Shown here: positions 14,181 to 26,100 of the stretch, one piece after another
Layout: each line of letters begins with the position of its first letter
Numbering within the stretch: the first letter of the stretch is position 1
From: Latrodectus hesperus
Lineage: Eukaryota; Arthropoda; Arachnida; Araneae; Theridiidae
Length of the DNA: 64,000 nucleotides
NCBI GenBank assembly: GCA_037975125.1
Contig: JAJQOW010000014.1
Coordinates: 620,001 to 684,000 of the forward strand
Direction: 5' to 3'
The notes under the pieces: generated by a model
Databases searched by the model: none
Told to the model about the DNA's origin: nothing
The model's input: only the letters and a program-made list of their open reading frames with translations
Position numbers and translations under genes: made by a program

Positions 14181-17100
14181 CTTTACAATTAATACTAATA
14201 GTTCAAAAAAAAACTTATATATGAACTTCAAATCCCACTTTAATTCCAGCCACATTTATATTGAAAAAAATTAAAAATATGCATACTTATAATATAAAAA
14301 TAAAGAATACTTGGATTCTTTACATAGCTTTTACACTTGCATTTTTCATACTGTAATTACAGCAAATATAAAGAGATCAATAATAACGAGCATATTTCAC
14401 TTTTCAGTAGATAAAAAGAAAAATTGAAAATGATTTCCAACAAGTTCAGCAAAAGAAGAGAAAAAAATTTTTAGCGACAGAAAAATATCAGCCATAGGTT
14501 AAAGTTTTGATTTTATGACTAAAAAAAGTAAAACAAATATTTAGATTTTTAAACAGTACTTATATAAATAATGATAAAAATTATTTTCCTGATTTCACAT
14601 AATACTGAGATGTAATATAAATTTTTCTCAAGATATTTAATACTAGTTCGGAGCAACTAAATAACAAACAAGCAAAATTAATATAAACTGAAAAAAATGT
14701 ATACAAAAAGCATTGGACACAACATCAATAAAAAATTTCATGATGTAATAACTAAAAATATTTACCAGAGAATCTTGCTAAGACAGGAATTTTGCTGTTA
14801 ACTATGACAGGTTTCATTTTACTACTATCTTGGAATGACTTCATTTCATAAGAGGACATATCATTTAATTCTGATGTCACTGTAAATGAAATAAAATATA
14901 AAATATAAAAATTTTTGTAAAATTGCTTCCAACCAACAACTTTGGAACTAAAAAAGATAAATATAGTTTGTAAATAGGAATTATAAAAATATAAAGAGAT
15001 AATTAAAATATAATATTCAAAATAACAAATGGCTCACCACAGAAAAGATTTAAAAAACTGAATATTTAAGTCTAAAATAAAGATAATCAATTTTGATGGA
15101 AAAAAATCTCTCCATTTAGACATAAATGAGATACTAAGAGTTGAAATTTAACCTTTTCATTTGATTTCATAAAAAAATTATAATATTACATCAATTTGAA
15201 AAGCTCTGCTAACTTGTAATGACATTTTATTTTTGCTTACAAAAACTCACCATAAATTGTAGAATTTAAATATTTTTTGACAATTTATTCTGTGCAAAAG
15301 ACACAATTGAATTAATTCCTTGGGAATCTAATTTATAGATTTGATTATGTTTAATAATTGTTTACATAAATTGATGAGGAAAATATTTAATTTCGAAAGA
15401 ATATAAAAACCCTTTTAATTTTTAAGATCTCAAAAAGAATAAAATAGTTATCAAAAGTAGAGAAGTAAAAATGTCTTTTTGAACTGGAAAAGGCTCTAGG
15501 TATAATCAACTTGATTGAACAGTAAAAAATAAATAAATAAAATTAACACTTCTCTTGGCACATTAGTAAAATTATACATTTTAGATTTTCTACAGTATCT
15601 CTTATGCAGCTCCTTTGAAGTGATAACCTACAAAGGAATATGCAGTGAATGTTTAAAAAAAACTTAAGTAATTAGATTGCTCAAAGATAGAAGTTGACAA
15701 ATTTTTTATCATGTTACAGCAAAATAACAAATTTGTCAACTTCTGCCTTTCATTTAATTCATGTTTTTGTTAGTTATTAAAATTCTTTATCAAATATCAG
15801 TTCTATAATAACTTAAATCAGTAGAACTACAAAGTATTATATAATGTGTGATTATACTGCTTGAAGCAATATACTCTTGTATGCTATTTTTTTTACACAC
15901 ATAAAACAGTTCCACAATAAAATATTTTTTTTTTTGGAATTATATTATAAGAAGGCAGTTTTGCAATGAAAAACCTTAATATCCATCGTAAAAGATTAAA
16001 CTATTCATTAATGAGTATTTAAGATCAGAAAGATTACTAAAAATTTACAAAATATCAAATAATTTAGATCATTAAAATTCTTTTCATACATTTTTCATTA
16101 ATAAATGATGCAATTAAATTTATGTCAGTATTTTTGAATGGTTTGGTTTGTTTGTCGCTCAACGGTCATTTTTTGCACATGAGGGCTAATTAGACCGGGG
16201 CCAACGGTTTAAAGTGGATTCCGAACCACTGCAAACATCCATGCCCAAAGTTGGATTGGAACCCACGAACTGTTGAACCAAAGGCAAGAAAGCTAACCAT
16301 TCGGCTGCCAGCTCGGCATCAGTATTTTTGATATGAATAAACAAAAAATGTTATATAATTAAATTTTAATAAATTTTTTCAATATGATTTGATAATTTCA
16401 TTCTTAACTTTCGTATTAATACTGAGCTTCTCAATGTTAATATAATTTCATAAAATAAAACAAATAATATGTGACATCCCATTATCTTTATATTTGTATA
16501 ATAAAAATATGATAAATGAATATACTCTGGTTAACAAAGGTCATGACTAGCTGACTAAAGTTTAATTACTCTATTTTATGCTTTTATAAAAATCGCAATT
16601 TAGCTTCAGTTCTCATAATTTAAGTAAAAATAAGATTGTACAATACAATGAGTATGTATGCTTTTATTTAACAATGCAGTACATTAATACTTACAGTTCC
16701 AATTTAATAAAATTTGACATTAAATATGTACCTACATAGGATATTAATATACAGCAATTTTATCTACATTTAAAAATTAAAGTTTGCCATAAAAATACTA
16801 TTAAAAATAATAAAAAAAACATCAGCACCTATTCACAATATTAAATTTTGTATTTTTACTGAAACTTATGGTACTTGTATAAAAATTCCATTGACCAGGA
16901 AAGTTGGCACAAGTTCCACCAAATGGAGACCAAGTCATTTCATAATAAACATTTAATATTATTTAATATTATAAAAAAATACTTAAATTTCAATACTTTA
17001 ACAAATTTTTTTTAAATGGAAACCTAAGTTATGTATTGATGATTAAAACAATTGCATTCCATGCTGTAGTTTATTCAAAATTCATCTTGCTAAAGCAGAA

Positions 17101-20100
17101 AAATATTTATTAGCATTGAAGTCTTCTTTAAAGAAACACAAATTATTAGAGTAAAAACAATGTATTTGATACACAGTTTTCTATTGTTGGTAAAAAATTA
17201 TATTCTTTAGTGACATTGTTTTCTTGGTCAATGGGATTTTACACAAGTATCAAACTTATTAGTCAAAAATTAAGAATCAAATATGTGTAATTAAGAAATA
17301 CAAAAATTCAACTCTTAAAGTTTTGAAAATTTCCTTAATAAAAGTAAGATTTTAATGATAGACAAAATTATTTAAAATGGTTTTTTAAAAAAAATAAACA
17401 ACTAAATATGAGAATAACATATTCTCTCAAAACTTACACTAAGAACAAGACAATCAATAATCAAAATGTGATTTAACTAAATTTATTCAAAATAAATATT
17501 AATAAAAAAATTTATTTAAATGAAACTTACATTTATCTGCAGTTGACATAACAATAGATTTCACTTTTTCATCTTTAATTTCTGAATTCAATCTTTTATT
17601 TTGCTCCTTCACCAATTCATTTTCAGTGTTCTAAATAATATCAGCAAATAAAAGTTTTGGTTACAAAAATGCACGTAATATAATAGGATTATTTTTTCTA
17701 CTTAATATATATTTTTGTAACATAGATTAAAGCAATGTGATCATATATGAAACTAAAATTATAGTATATGAATTATTTTTTTGTTATAAAGAATGTTTCT
17801 AAAGCAGACACTATGCTGGCGTGCTCCCTCACAAATCCAATTCTGTAACCTCAAAGTGGTGTGAGGGTGTAAACAGGTAGCACAGGTGATGTACGTCTGG
17901 AACCTAAACTTCGTTTAGGTTCCTGGTAGGGTCACCCATGGCGAGAAGGCTGTGCTAATACACCTGGCTAATACAGAAAGGTAACCCAATCCAAGGTGTT
18001 AGGCTCCGTGCTGATGAATGAATGGCACCAGGGTTATGGTGCCGCTAACGAGCCCTCGAGGAACCAGGCAAAACCTCGTTGTATGTTTGCCTTCCACCTG
18101 TACAGGGAGGCCATGCAGGTGGTGATCGTATATTTTCCTCCCAGTTCCTTGATCTGTTATGGATGATAAAAATAAAAAAACAAAAAATGAAAATGATAAA
18201 AAAGGATTGGATACATCTCTTGGTGTTATCCAATCAGCCAGCGAAACGGTTCCTAAGGAACAGAATCCTGGCAAAAAGGAGAACACTGGCAATCTGGCTG
18301 CTGGAGGAAGTGGAGTTGCCGCAAGGCAGCACACTGGCACCACAGTTGGAGAACCAGGAGGTCTCACAAAATCACAAAGACGCAATCTAAGGCGTCGTAA
18401 TAAAGCAAAGGAGCAGGTGGAGACTGTTCAGAAGGTGGGTGGCACCAAAAGATTTAGGTCTGAGGTTTCAACCCCTTCTCCCATCAACACTGCCTCCAAA
18501 AAGCCCAGGGATGATCATCAACCTGGGACTTTTGCTCAGGCTGTTAAAAGCCATAAAGCAGCTATTGTGAAGGATGGTTTCCCAACCATCAAACTTAACA
18601 AGGAGGATGTTGACCCCATACAGCTGGAGATTCTCACCAGGACAGATGAGGTCCCCATAGGAAATCATCTCCCTAGGATTCGAGGCTTAAGCTTAGTGTC
18701 TGGGGCACTAATTCTCCAATGTGATGACCTTGAAACTGTGGAATGGATTAAAAATTCCTTCCATGGTAACAAGAGTCTGTTTGGTGGTGAGGGGCTCAGT
18801 GTTCTGGATCCCAATGATTTACCTAAACTGGTAAAGGTGGCCTTTAAGACAAGGGACACTCATACCAAAGATCCTGCCATCTTTTTGAAACGGCTAAATC
18901 AGACTCAACCCGGAGTTGAAGTCTTTAGAATGGCATACTCTGCAGAAATCTGTAGAGACACATTCTATTAGACGGATCTTCGAGGTTGATATGGAAGCCT
19001 CAGAAGCCATTAAAAAGGCAAATTATGGTGCCTATACTGGTTTGGATTGGGGAACTTTCAAAATTCTCCGGAACCCAAACCAGAAGGATGTACAGAGCAT
19101 TGAAGAGATGGAAGTTGTACAAGAAGGTGCAACTTCCTCTCAAGTAAGTAAATCCTCTCCTACTTCTAGTAAGGAAAGCGAATTACCTAACCTTGAAGAA
19201 CTAGATTTAGATTCTGGTTCTGATATAACCCTGCAACCCAGCTCTCCTCTATCTGAGAGTGAGATAGAAAAGGTTTTGCAGGAAACTCAAGTAAGTAAGT
19301 CCCCTACTTATGGAGACTTGGGAGGCAGTGCTTCTTCTTAGCTTCTTTGGGTGCCACAATGGTAAGTATCATCAAAGTAGCACAGATCAACCTTCATCAT
19401 AGTCGATCAGCTTCAGCTATTCTTAGCAAGAAGATGACTAGAGGGGAGGTTGATATTGATTTAATTCAAGAGCCATGGACTTTCAATGGTTCTGTGTTGG
19501 GCCTACATGTTCAGGGTTTTAACATATTTTATGATAAATGTTGTTTGAGACCAAGAGCATGTATTGCTATTAGCAACAAATTAAATGCCCTCATTCTGGT
19601 CAACTACCTAAATGGGGATAATGTTGCTGTAAAAGTATCCTGTTTATTGCAAGGAATCAAAGATGAAATTATCTTTATGTCTTCATATCTTCCCTTTGAA
19701 GATAAAGACACATTCAATGTGCAAATTGTTAGTCTTTTAGATTATAACAATTTGAGTAAGAAACTCATCATAGGATGTGATGCAAATGCTCACCACACTA
19801 TGTGGGGAAGTAGTGATTGCAACAAACGTGGTAAGGATCTTTTAGAATACATTTTGTATTATAATCTATTTATTCTTAATAGAGGTAATGAACCCACCTT
19901 TATTACTATAAATAGAAGAGAAGTCATTGATGATCACTTTACTGTACCATAGGTAAGTGTGCTGACTTTATTAAAGATTGGAAAGTGTCTGATGAAATAA
20001 GCTTATCTGACCACCAATACATTAGCTTTTCTGTTTTAGGGGCAAACAGACTAGAGGTGGTAGGTAGGAACCCAAAAATACCAATTGGGGTTCCTACAAA

Positions 20101-23100
20101 AAAGATCTAGAAGATCTTATCAAGGAAGGCGACTTTGGTAAGTTATCTTCGGTAGCAGATTTGGAGTTGGCCGTTGATCACATGCAACATGCCATTCTCC
20201 AAGCATACTATCAAAATTGTGATGTCAGCAATACTTGCTCTCCAAGGTTAGTTCCTTGGTGGTCTAAAGAGTTAAGTAAATTGCGAAGACAATGTAGAAA
20301 GCTCTTTAATAGAGCTAAAAAGAATGGTGAGTGGCAGAAATATAAATTGGCACTTACCACGTATAATAAAGCTATCAGGAATTCTAAAAAGAATTCTTGG
20401 CGAAATTATTGCACTGACATTAAAACTGTGTCTGCTACTGCAAGACTCGTTAAAATAATGTCTAAAGACAGGAACTGCTGTCTAAATACTCTTAAATTGC
20501 CAAATGGTAAGTTTTAAGAATCTGGGAGAGAGACACTGTCTGAACTGTTCAGAGTTCACTTTCCAGGTTCCAACGAAATAAATGGTACTCCTAATTTTAC
20601 ACTCCCTACTTCAAATTGTGGTAGAAGTAAATGGGATGTTGCCAAAAGAATCATAACTTATGATAGAACAAGGTGGGCAATAATGTCCTTTAAACCTTAT
20701 AAATCACCGGGAATGGATGGGATTGTACCGGCTCTGCTTATTGAGGGAGTCCAGTGCATTGCTCCAATTCTCTGTAGAATCTTTAGGGCAAGCATAGCCT
20801 TTGGGCATATACCTATTGCCTGGAGGCATACAAAAGTAATTTTTATTCCTAAAATAGGGAAAGATAATTACTATGAAGCTAAATCTTTTAGACCTATCAG
20901 CTTAACATCCTTTCTTCTAAAGGCAATTGAAAAGCTGATAGACAGATATATTAGAGAAGTTTACTTAGTGGAAAAACCACTTTCTGACTCTCAATATGCA
21001 TATCAACCTGGTAGATCCACTGATAGTGCGATCTACAACCTATCCTTCATTTTGGAAAAGAACTTTAAGGCTAAGGAACTTGCTTTAGCTGTTTTCTTAG
21101 ATATAGAAGGTGCCTTTGATAAGGTACCCATTGAAACCATTTTACAATCTCTTGCTAGAAAGGGAGTTAATGACACAATCTGTTCTTGGATAGAAAATCT
21201 GCTCAATAACAGATTTGTCAGTGCCTCATTTTTAGGTGAAAACATGATGATCCAAGCCAAAGCTGGTTGTCCACAGGGAGGGGTTCTTTCACCCATCTTA
21301 TGGTGCTATGTTGTAGACTCCCTTTTAGAGGTGTTAAAAAAACCAGGCATAACCACCATTGGATATGCAGATGATTTAGTTATAATCGTCAGGGGTAAGT
21401 TTGGTGAAACAATCTCCAGCATCATGTCCAGCACCCTCAAACAAGTTGAGACTTGGTGTAAAAAAGAAGGCCTTTCTGTAAATCCTCAAAAACCACTATG
21501 GTAGCCTTCACAAAGAAAAAGAATCTTAATCTGAAAAAGATCACTTTTTTTGGTCAAGAATTAACTTGCTCCAAAGAAGTTAAATTCTTAGGAGTATTTT
21601 TTGACATGAACCTAAGTTGGAACAAGCACTTCAACTTTTGTATTGAAAGAGCAAAAAAGCTTTCTGGTCTTGTAGAAATGCATTTGGAAGAACTTGGGGC
21701 CTAAATCCCAAAGTTATTCATTGGATTTACACTATGATTATTTGTCCCATCGTTACGTATGGTTCAGTGGTCTGGTGGTCTAAAATCAAAAACGAAACTG
21801 CTAAAGCAGAATTAACAAAATTTCAAAGGATGCTTTGTGTAGCTATCTCTGGGTGTATTCGTACAACTCCCACATCTACACTGGAGCTTCTGCTTGGTAT
21901 GCATCCTCTTTATATGCATATTGAAGCAGAAGCAGTACTTAGCATGAAGAGGCTTAAAAATACAGGTCAGTGGAAGGAATACTCTAGATTTTTATCCTGG
22001 GGAAACCTCAATGCTGACATAACTAGTCATCCTTTTATAAGTATGCCTACTGATTACACGATTGTTAAGTATGCTTTTGATAAGCCTTATACAATCAAAT
22101 TTCCATTGAGAGAAGACTGGAATAATGTTGCTATCAGTGAAAGCTGTATTTACTGGTATACTGATGGCTCAAAAATGAATTCCAATACTGGGGCTGGTAT
22201 TTGTTGTCCAGCTGATGGCACTAAGTTATCATTCCCTTTGGGTAAATATTCAACTGTATTTCAAGCAGAAGTCTTTGCCATTCTTATGTGCAGTAGAATA
22301 TGCTTGGACAGAAACTATTCTCGTAAAAGAATAATCATCTGCTCTGACAGTCAAGCTGCATTACTAGCTCTACAGAAGTCTACTATAACTTCTGTTCTTG
22401 TCTAGGAATGTTATATCACTCTGTGTAAATTAGCTAATAATAACCCCACCACTTTAATGTGGGTGCCTGGGCACTCTGGTGTTCCTGGCAATGAATTAGC
22501 TGATGAGCTAGCAAGGACTGGATCATCAACTCATTTTTTGGTCCTGAACCAGTGCTAGGTATTTCAAAAGAATTGATCAGAAAGAATGTCTTTGATCTCT
22601 TCAGAAAACAACAGTTTATGAACTGGCACAATGCCAATGATCAAAGACAAGCAAGGCTATTAAATAGCACATGCCCTAGCAAAAGGCAAAAAGAATTATT
22701 AAAGCTCAATAGAGACAGTCTAAGGAAAGCAGTGGGACTACTTACAGGACACTGCCACCTTAAAAGACATCTCACGATAATGGGAGTTTCAGATGATCCC
22801 ACTTGTAGAGGTTGTCATTATATGGAAGAAACTTCAATACACATCTTATGTGAATGTGAAACCTTTTCTGCACATAGATTTGAACACCTGGGTCAGCACT
22901 TGATTGAACCTAGGATGTTGCAGGAAATTCCTGTAAAATGTCTGCTGAACTTTGCTTCAGCCACTGGTCTCTTCAAATAGGGCTTTCTGAGGGGTATAGT
23001 ACAATAGACCTGTGGTCGCGGTGCTAGGTTCTTTTGGACCACCCTAATTTTAAATCTAAATCTAATGCTAGCGTGCACTATGACGCCCATTGATAAATCT

Positions 23101-26100
23101 TGATGTGCTGTTAATTGTGTCCAACAATAAAATATTTCAATTTTAATGGAATTGGATTCTAATATCATTGTTTTTGAAAAATATTAACTTTCCAAATTTC
23201 TTTATCATAATAATTAAAAGTTTTCATGAGGCACTCAAGTAGTCAGTTATCCTTATGGATGGATAACAAATGAAATTTATCAAAATCACAATAAAATAAA
23301 AAGTTTAAAATATTTACCTTACAGATGAAATTAATGAAGTTATCCATGAGGAAATCTAATTTTTAAAATTAACTATAGAAGTTTATTTAATTGCAGTCAT
23401 TGTAAAATGAATCAAGTTAAGAAAGAATGGCATAAAAGAATGATTCATTCTAATGAATAATGTAATCATGAATATGAGTACACTTTTAAATAATGATTTA
23501 AATGTAATTTTATTATATTAAGGTTTGGTTTGTTTGTCGCTCAACGGTCATTTTTTGCACACGAGGGCTAATTAGACCGGGACTTACGGCTTAAAGTGGA
23601 TTCCGAACCACTACAAACATCCATGCCCAAAGTGGGATTCGAACCCACGAACTGTTGAACCGAAGGCAAGAGCGCTAACCATTCGGCTGCCAGCTCGGCT
23701 ATTTATTATATTAAGGAAATTAAAAGAAATACGCTTTTTTATAACAAAGACTTTCATGACTAATTTACCAATTAAAATTATATAATCTTTTACAAGATAA
23801 ATAAATTAAATTGGTTTAATATTTCAGTTAATAGATTCTCACTAACCAGAAGGAATATGTATATAAACAATGCTACTTTTGATGCATCTTGATTTTCTGA
23901 AACAATTAAAATTTTTAAAATACATTATTGGTTTATTTTTAGCATTTTTTAAATGACATTTCATTATAGTTGCATCAAAAGGGCAAAGCAACAGAGTGAA
24001 ACCATAAATTTAGGCCAATTGAGGTTCAATTTCCTTTAGCATCATGTGGTTTCAATAATACTGTTCAAGAAATTAAAATAACCAAAATTTTAAAAATATT
24101 TTTCTGAAATAAAATCATAAAATATTCTAAATTAATTTTTACTATGTGAATTTTATTATTTGTAACTAATATACGTTATCACTGAGATTGTCAATTTTTA
24201 CTATTTAAAAAAACTAGAAATAACAACATTTAAAACAATTCGACAACAACAACAACAGAAATAATTTTTTCTGATTGATAATAATAGCAAACAATTTAAT
24301 AACAAATAGTAAAAAAATATAGTTGGACAACAAGCAGTAGCTAAAAAATTATAATATAGTATGAGAAAAAACAGTAGCTGAAAAATTTAATTGATATAAA
24401 TTTAATTTTTATTTCAAAAATAAAGAAAATTTGATTAGCAAAAATTCGATCATCATAAATACATCAATTTGGAACCTAGAACCAAAATCTTAATATGAAA
24501 AAGCCATGATACAAAAAAAATAATGGAATATGTTGTATGAAAACAAAGAAAGGGAAGTCAAAAAAGCACAAATGATGTATAATCCTGTAGAGACAATTTT
24601 TAAGCGATTTTTGATACATTTTATAATTTTTCTTGAAATCTGGATTTTTTATCAAGTCAAAAAGATTGAGAATACTTAGAATACTTAACATTCTATTTTA
24701 GTAACCCTATTTTATTCATTATTTGGAACAATTTAGAATAATTTATTTTAAAAATACATTTTAAATAAATTCTTGTCATGATAATTCAATTATAACTTTT
24801 TTCTTAAATTGTTTTTTTTTCATAGTTTTATTTATTTTGTGTATGTTTTTATCAATTTTATTAATCATATTCAATTTACGTAATTAGAAAGAACAGATGA
24901 AACAATTATGTGAACTTAACATTATTTAATCCCCCCAAAAATTCAAAAATATACTAATAAGACAATATAGCATCTGAGCCCAAATTATTAGATACATTTT
25001 TAAGCATAGTGAGAAGAATCTTACTTCCAAGTCTGTCATATGAATGAGAAATATGAGTAATGGCATAATGCCACATTTTTCTGATCATCCATAATTTTTA
25101 TATCAGGGTTTAGTGTTTAACTTTAAATTATATTTTATTTAAAAACAAAATATCAACCAGTTTTATTCTTTAACAAATAAATAAATAAATATCAATGATA
25201 AATATAAAGAAAATTAAAACAAATCTTCTAAACTATTTCTTAAATAATTTAACAAGATTTTACTTTGAAAAGATTTTAGAAAAAATGCAGATGAAAGTAA
25301 TATTTAAAAAATAAAATTTCTTTAATTTTTTTGTGCTTCAAATTTGAGTGAAAATTCAAGTTAGAAATTTTAAAACATATTGCAATCTATTTATTAACTA
25401 TAATAAAAATTAATTTCATTTGAAATTTAGTAAAATTGATTTATGCTATTAAAATTTTGAGTTTTTCTAAGTACAATGCATTTGTTTAAGTAGAGTGATT
25501 CCAGAATATTAACTGAAATCTTAAGCATCCAATTTTTATAAGAATAATTCATACTTACCAGTTAAATTCAGCAATTTTTTCCCACACTATTATTACTGAC
25601 AGAAATTGATGTTAATATGATGAAATCGTCAAAAATTATTTTTAGTATATAGTTTAGCAAAAATTATTTTAACAAATAGCAATTACATTAAATTCAATAG
25701 TTAAAAAAAAAGAAACCAACAAAAATCTCTATTTCAGTAGTAAATTAACTTGAATTTTTAGATTCATTAAAATAAAGCTTCAGTACATTATCTATTCTTC
25801 AATAATTCATAAGGTTGATTAAATTATCATTGATATTCTTAAAATGCTTTTTGATTTTACTCTATTGATTTACACATCATTCTGAGCCTTTAACTAATCA
25901 ACAATTAAAAAAATAATAGTACATTCTTTATTTCAAAATTTAATTTATTTCTCTACTTTGGAATAAAATAAAAATAATTAGCAAACTAAACATAATTAAT
26001 ATAGATAAGTCTCAATGAAATAAATTAATCATTTTATAACTTTGGTATTCACATATGTTGCACATTAAAATACATAAGTGACATTATATATTATTTTGTA

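Larger units (their letters stand above)
17800..23130 (+). mobile_element. LOA/R1-like non-LTR retrotransposon, nearly full length, broken
   Basis: A GC-richer block of about 5.3 kb in TOGARAM intron 1, antisense to the gene. It has a 5' UTR, ORF1, an ORF2 with endonuclease, reverse transcriptase, RNase H and a C-terminal Cys/His motif, and a short 3' UTR ending near caataaaatattt. The endonuclease is of the R1/LOA type (QINLHHSRSAS, LIQEPW, DANAHH), and the RNase H domain favours LOA over R1. Multiple frameshifts and stops make it inactive. Target duplications were not identified, so the exact ends are approximate. Confidence 0.88.

Noticed and set aside
14008..14274. Open frames on both strands rich in Tyr-Ile repeats
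   Set aside because: They are translations of the AT microsatellite and flanking Tc1 fossil.
17826..17966. HDV-like ribozyme at the LINE 5' end
   Set aside because: I tried to fit P1 to P4. The distance between the candidate P2 strand and the P4-like hairpin is too short to hold P3 and the P1 partner.
17999..18385. A minus-strand frame of 128 residues over the LINE 5' UTR
   Set aside because: It is antisense to the LINE UTR and ORF1 start, with no domain of its own.
23640..23700. A tRNA gene on the minus strand
   Set aside because: A and B boxes are present, but the sequence continues into a repeated body with target duplications, so it is a SINE.
24476..24691. AT-rich minus-strand frame
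   Set aside because: Low-complexity composition, no splice support and no recognisable domain.
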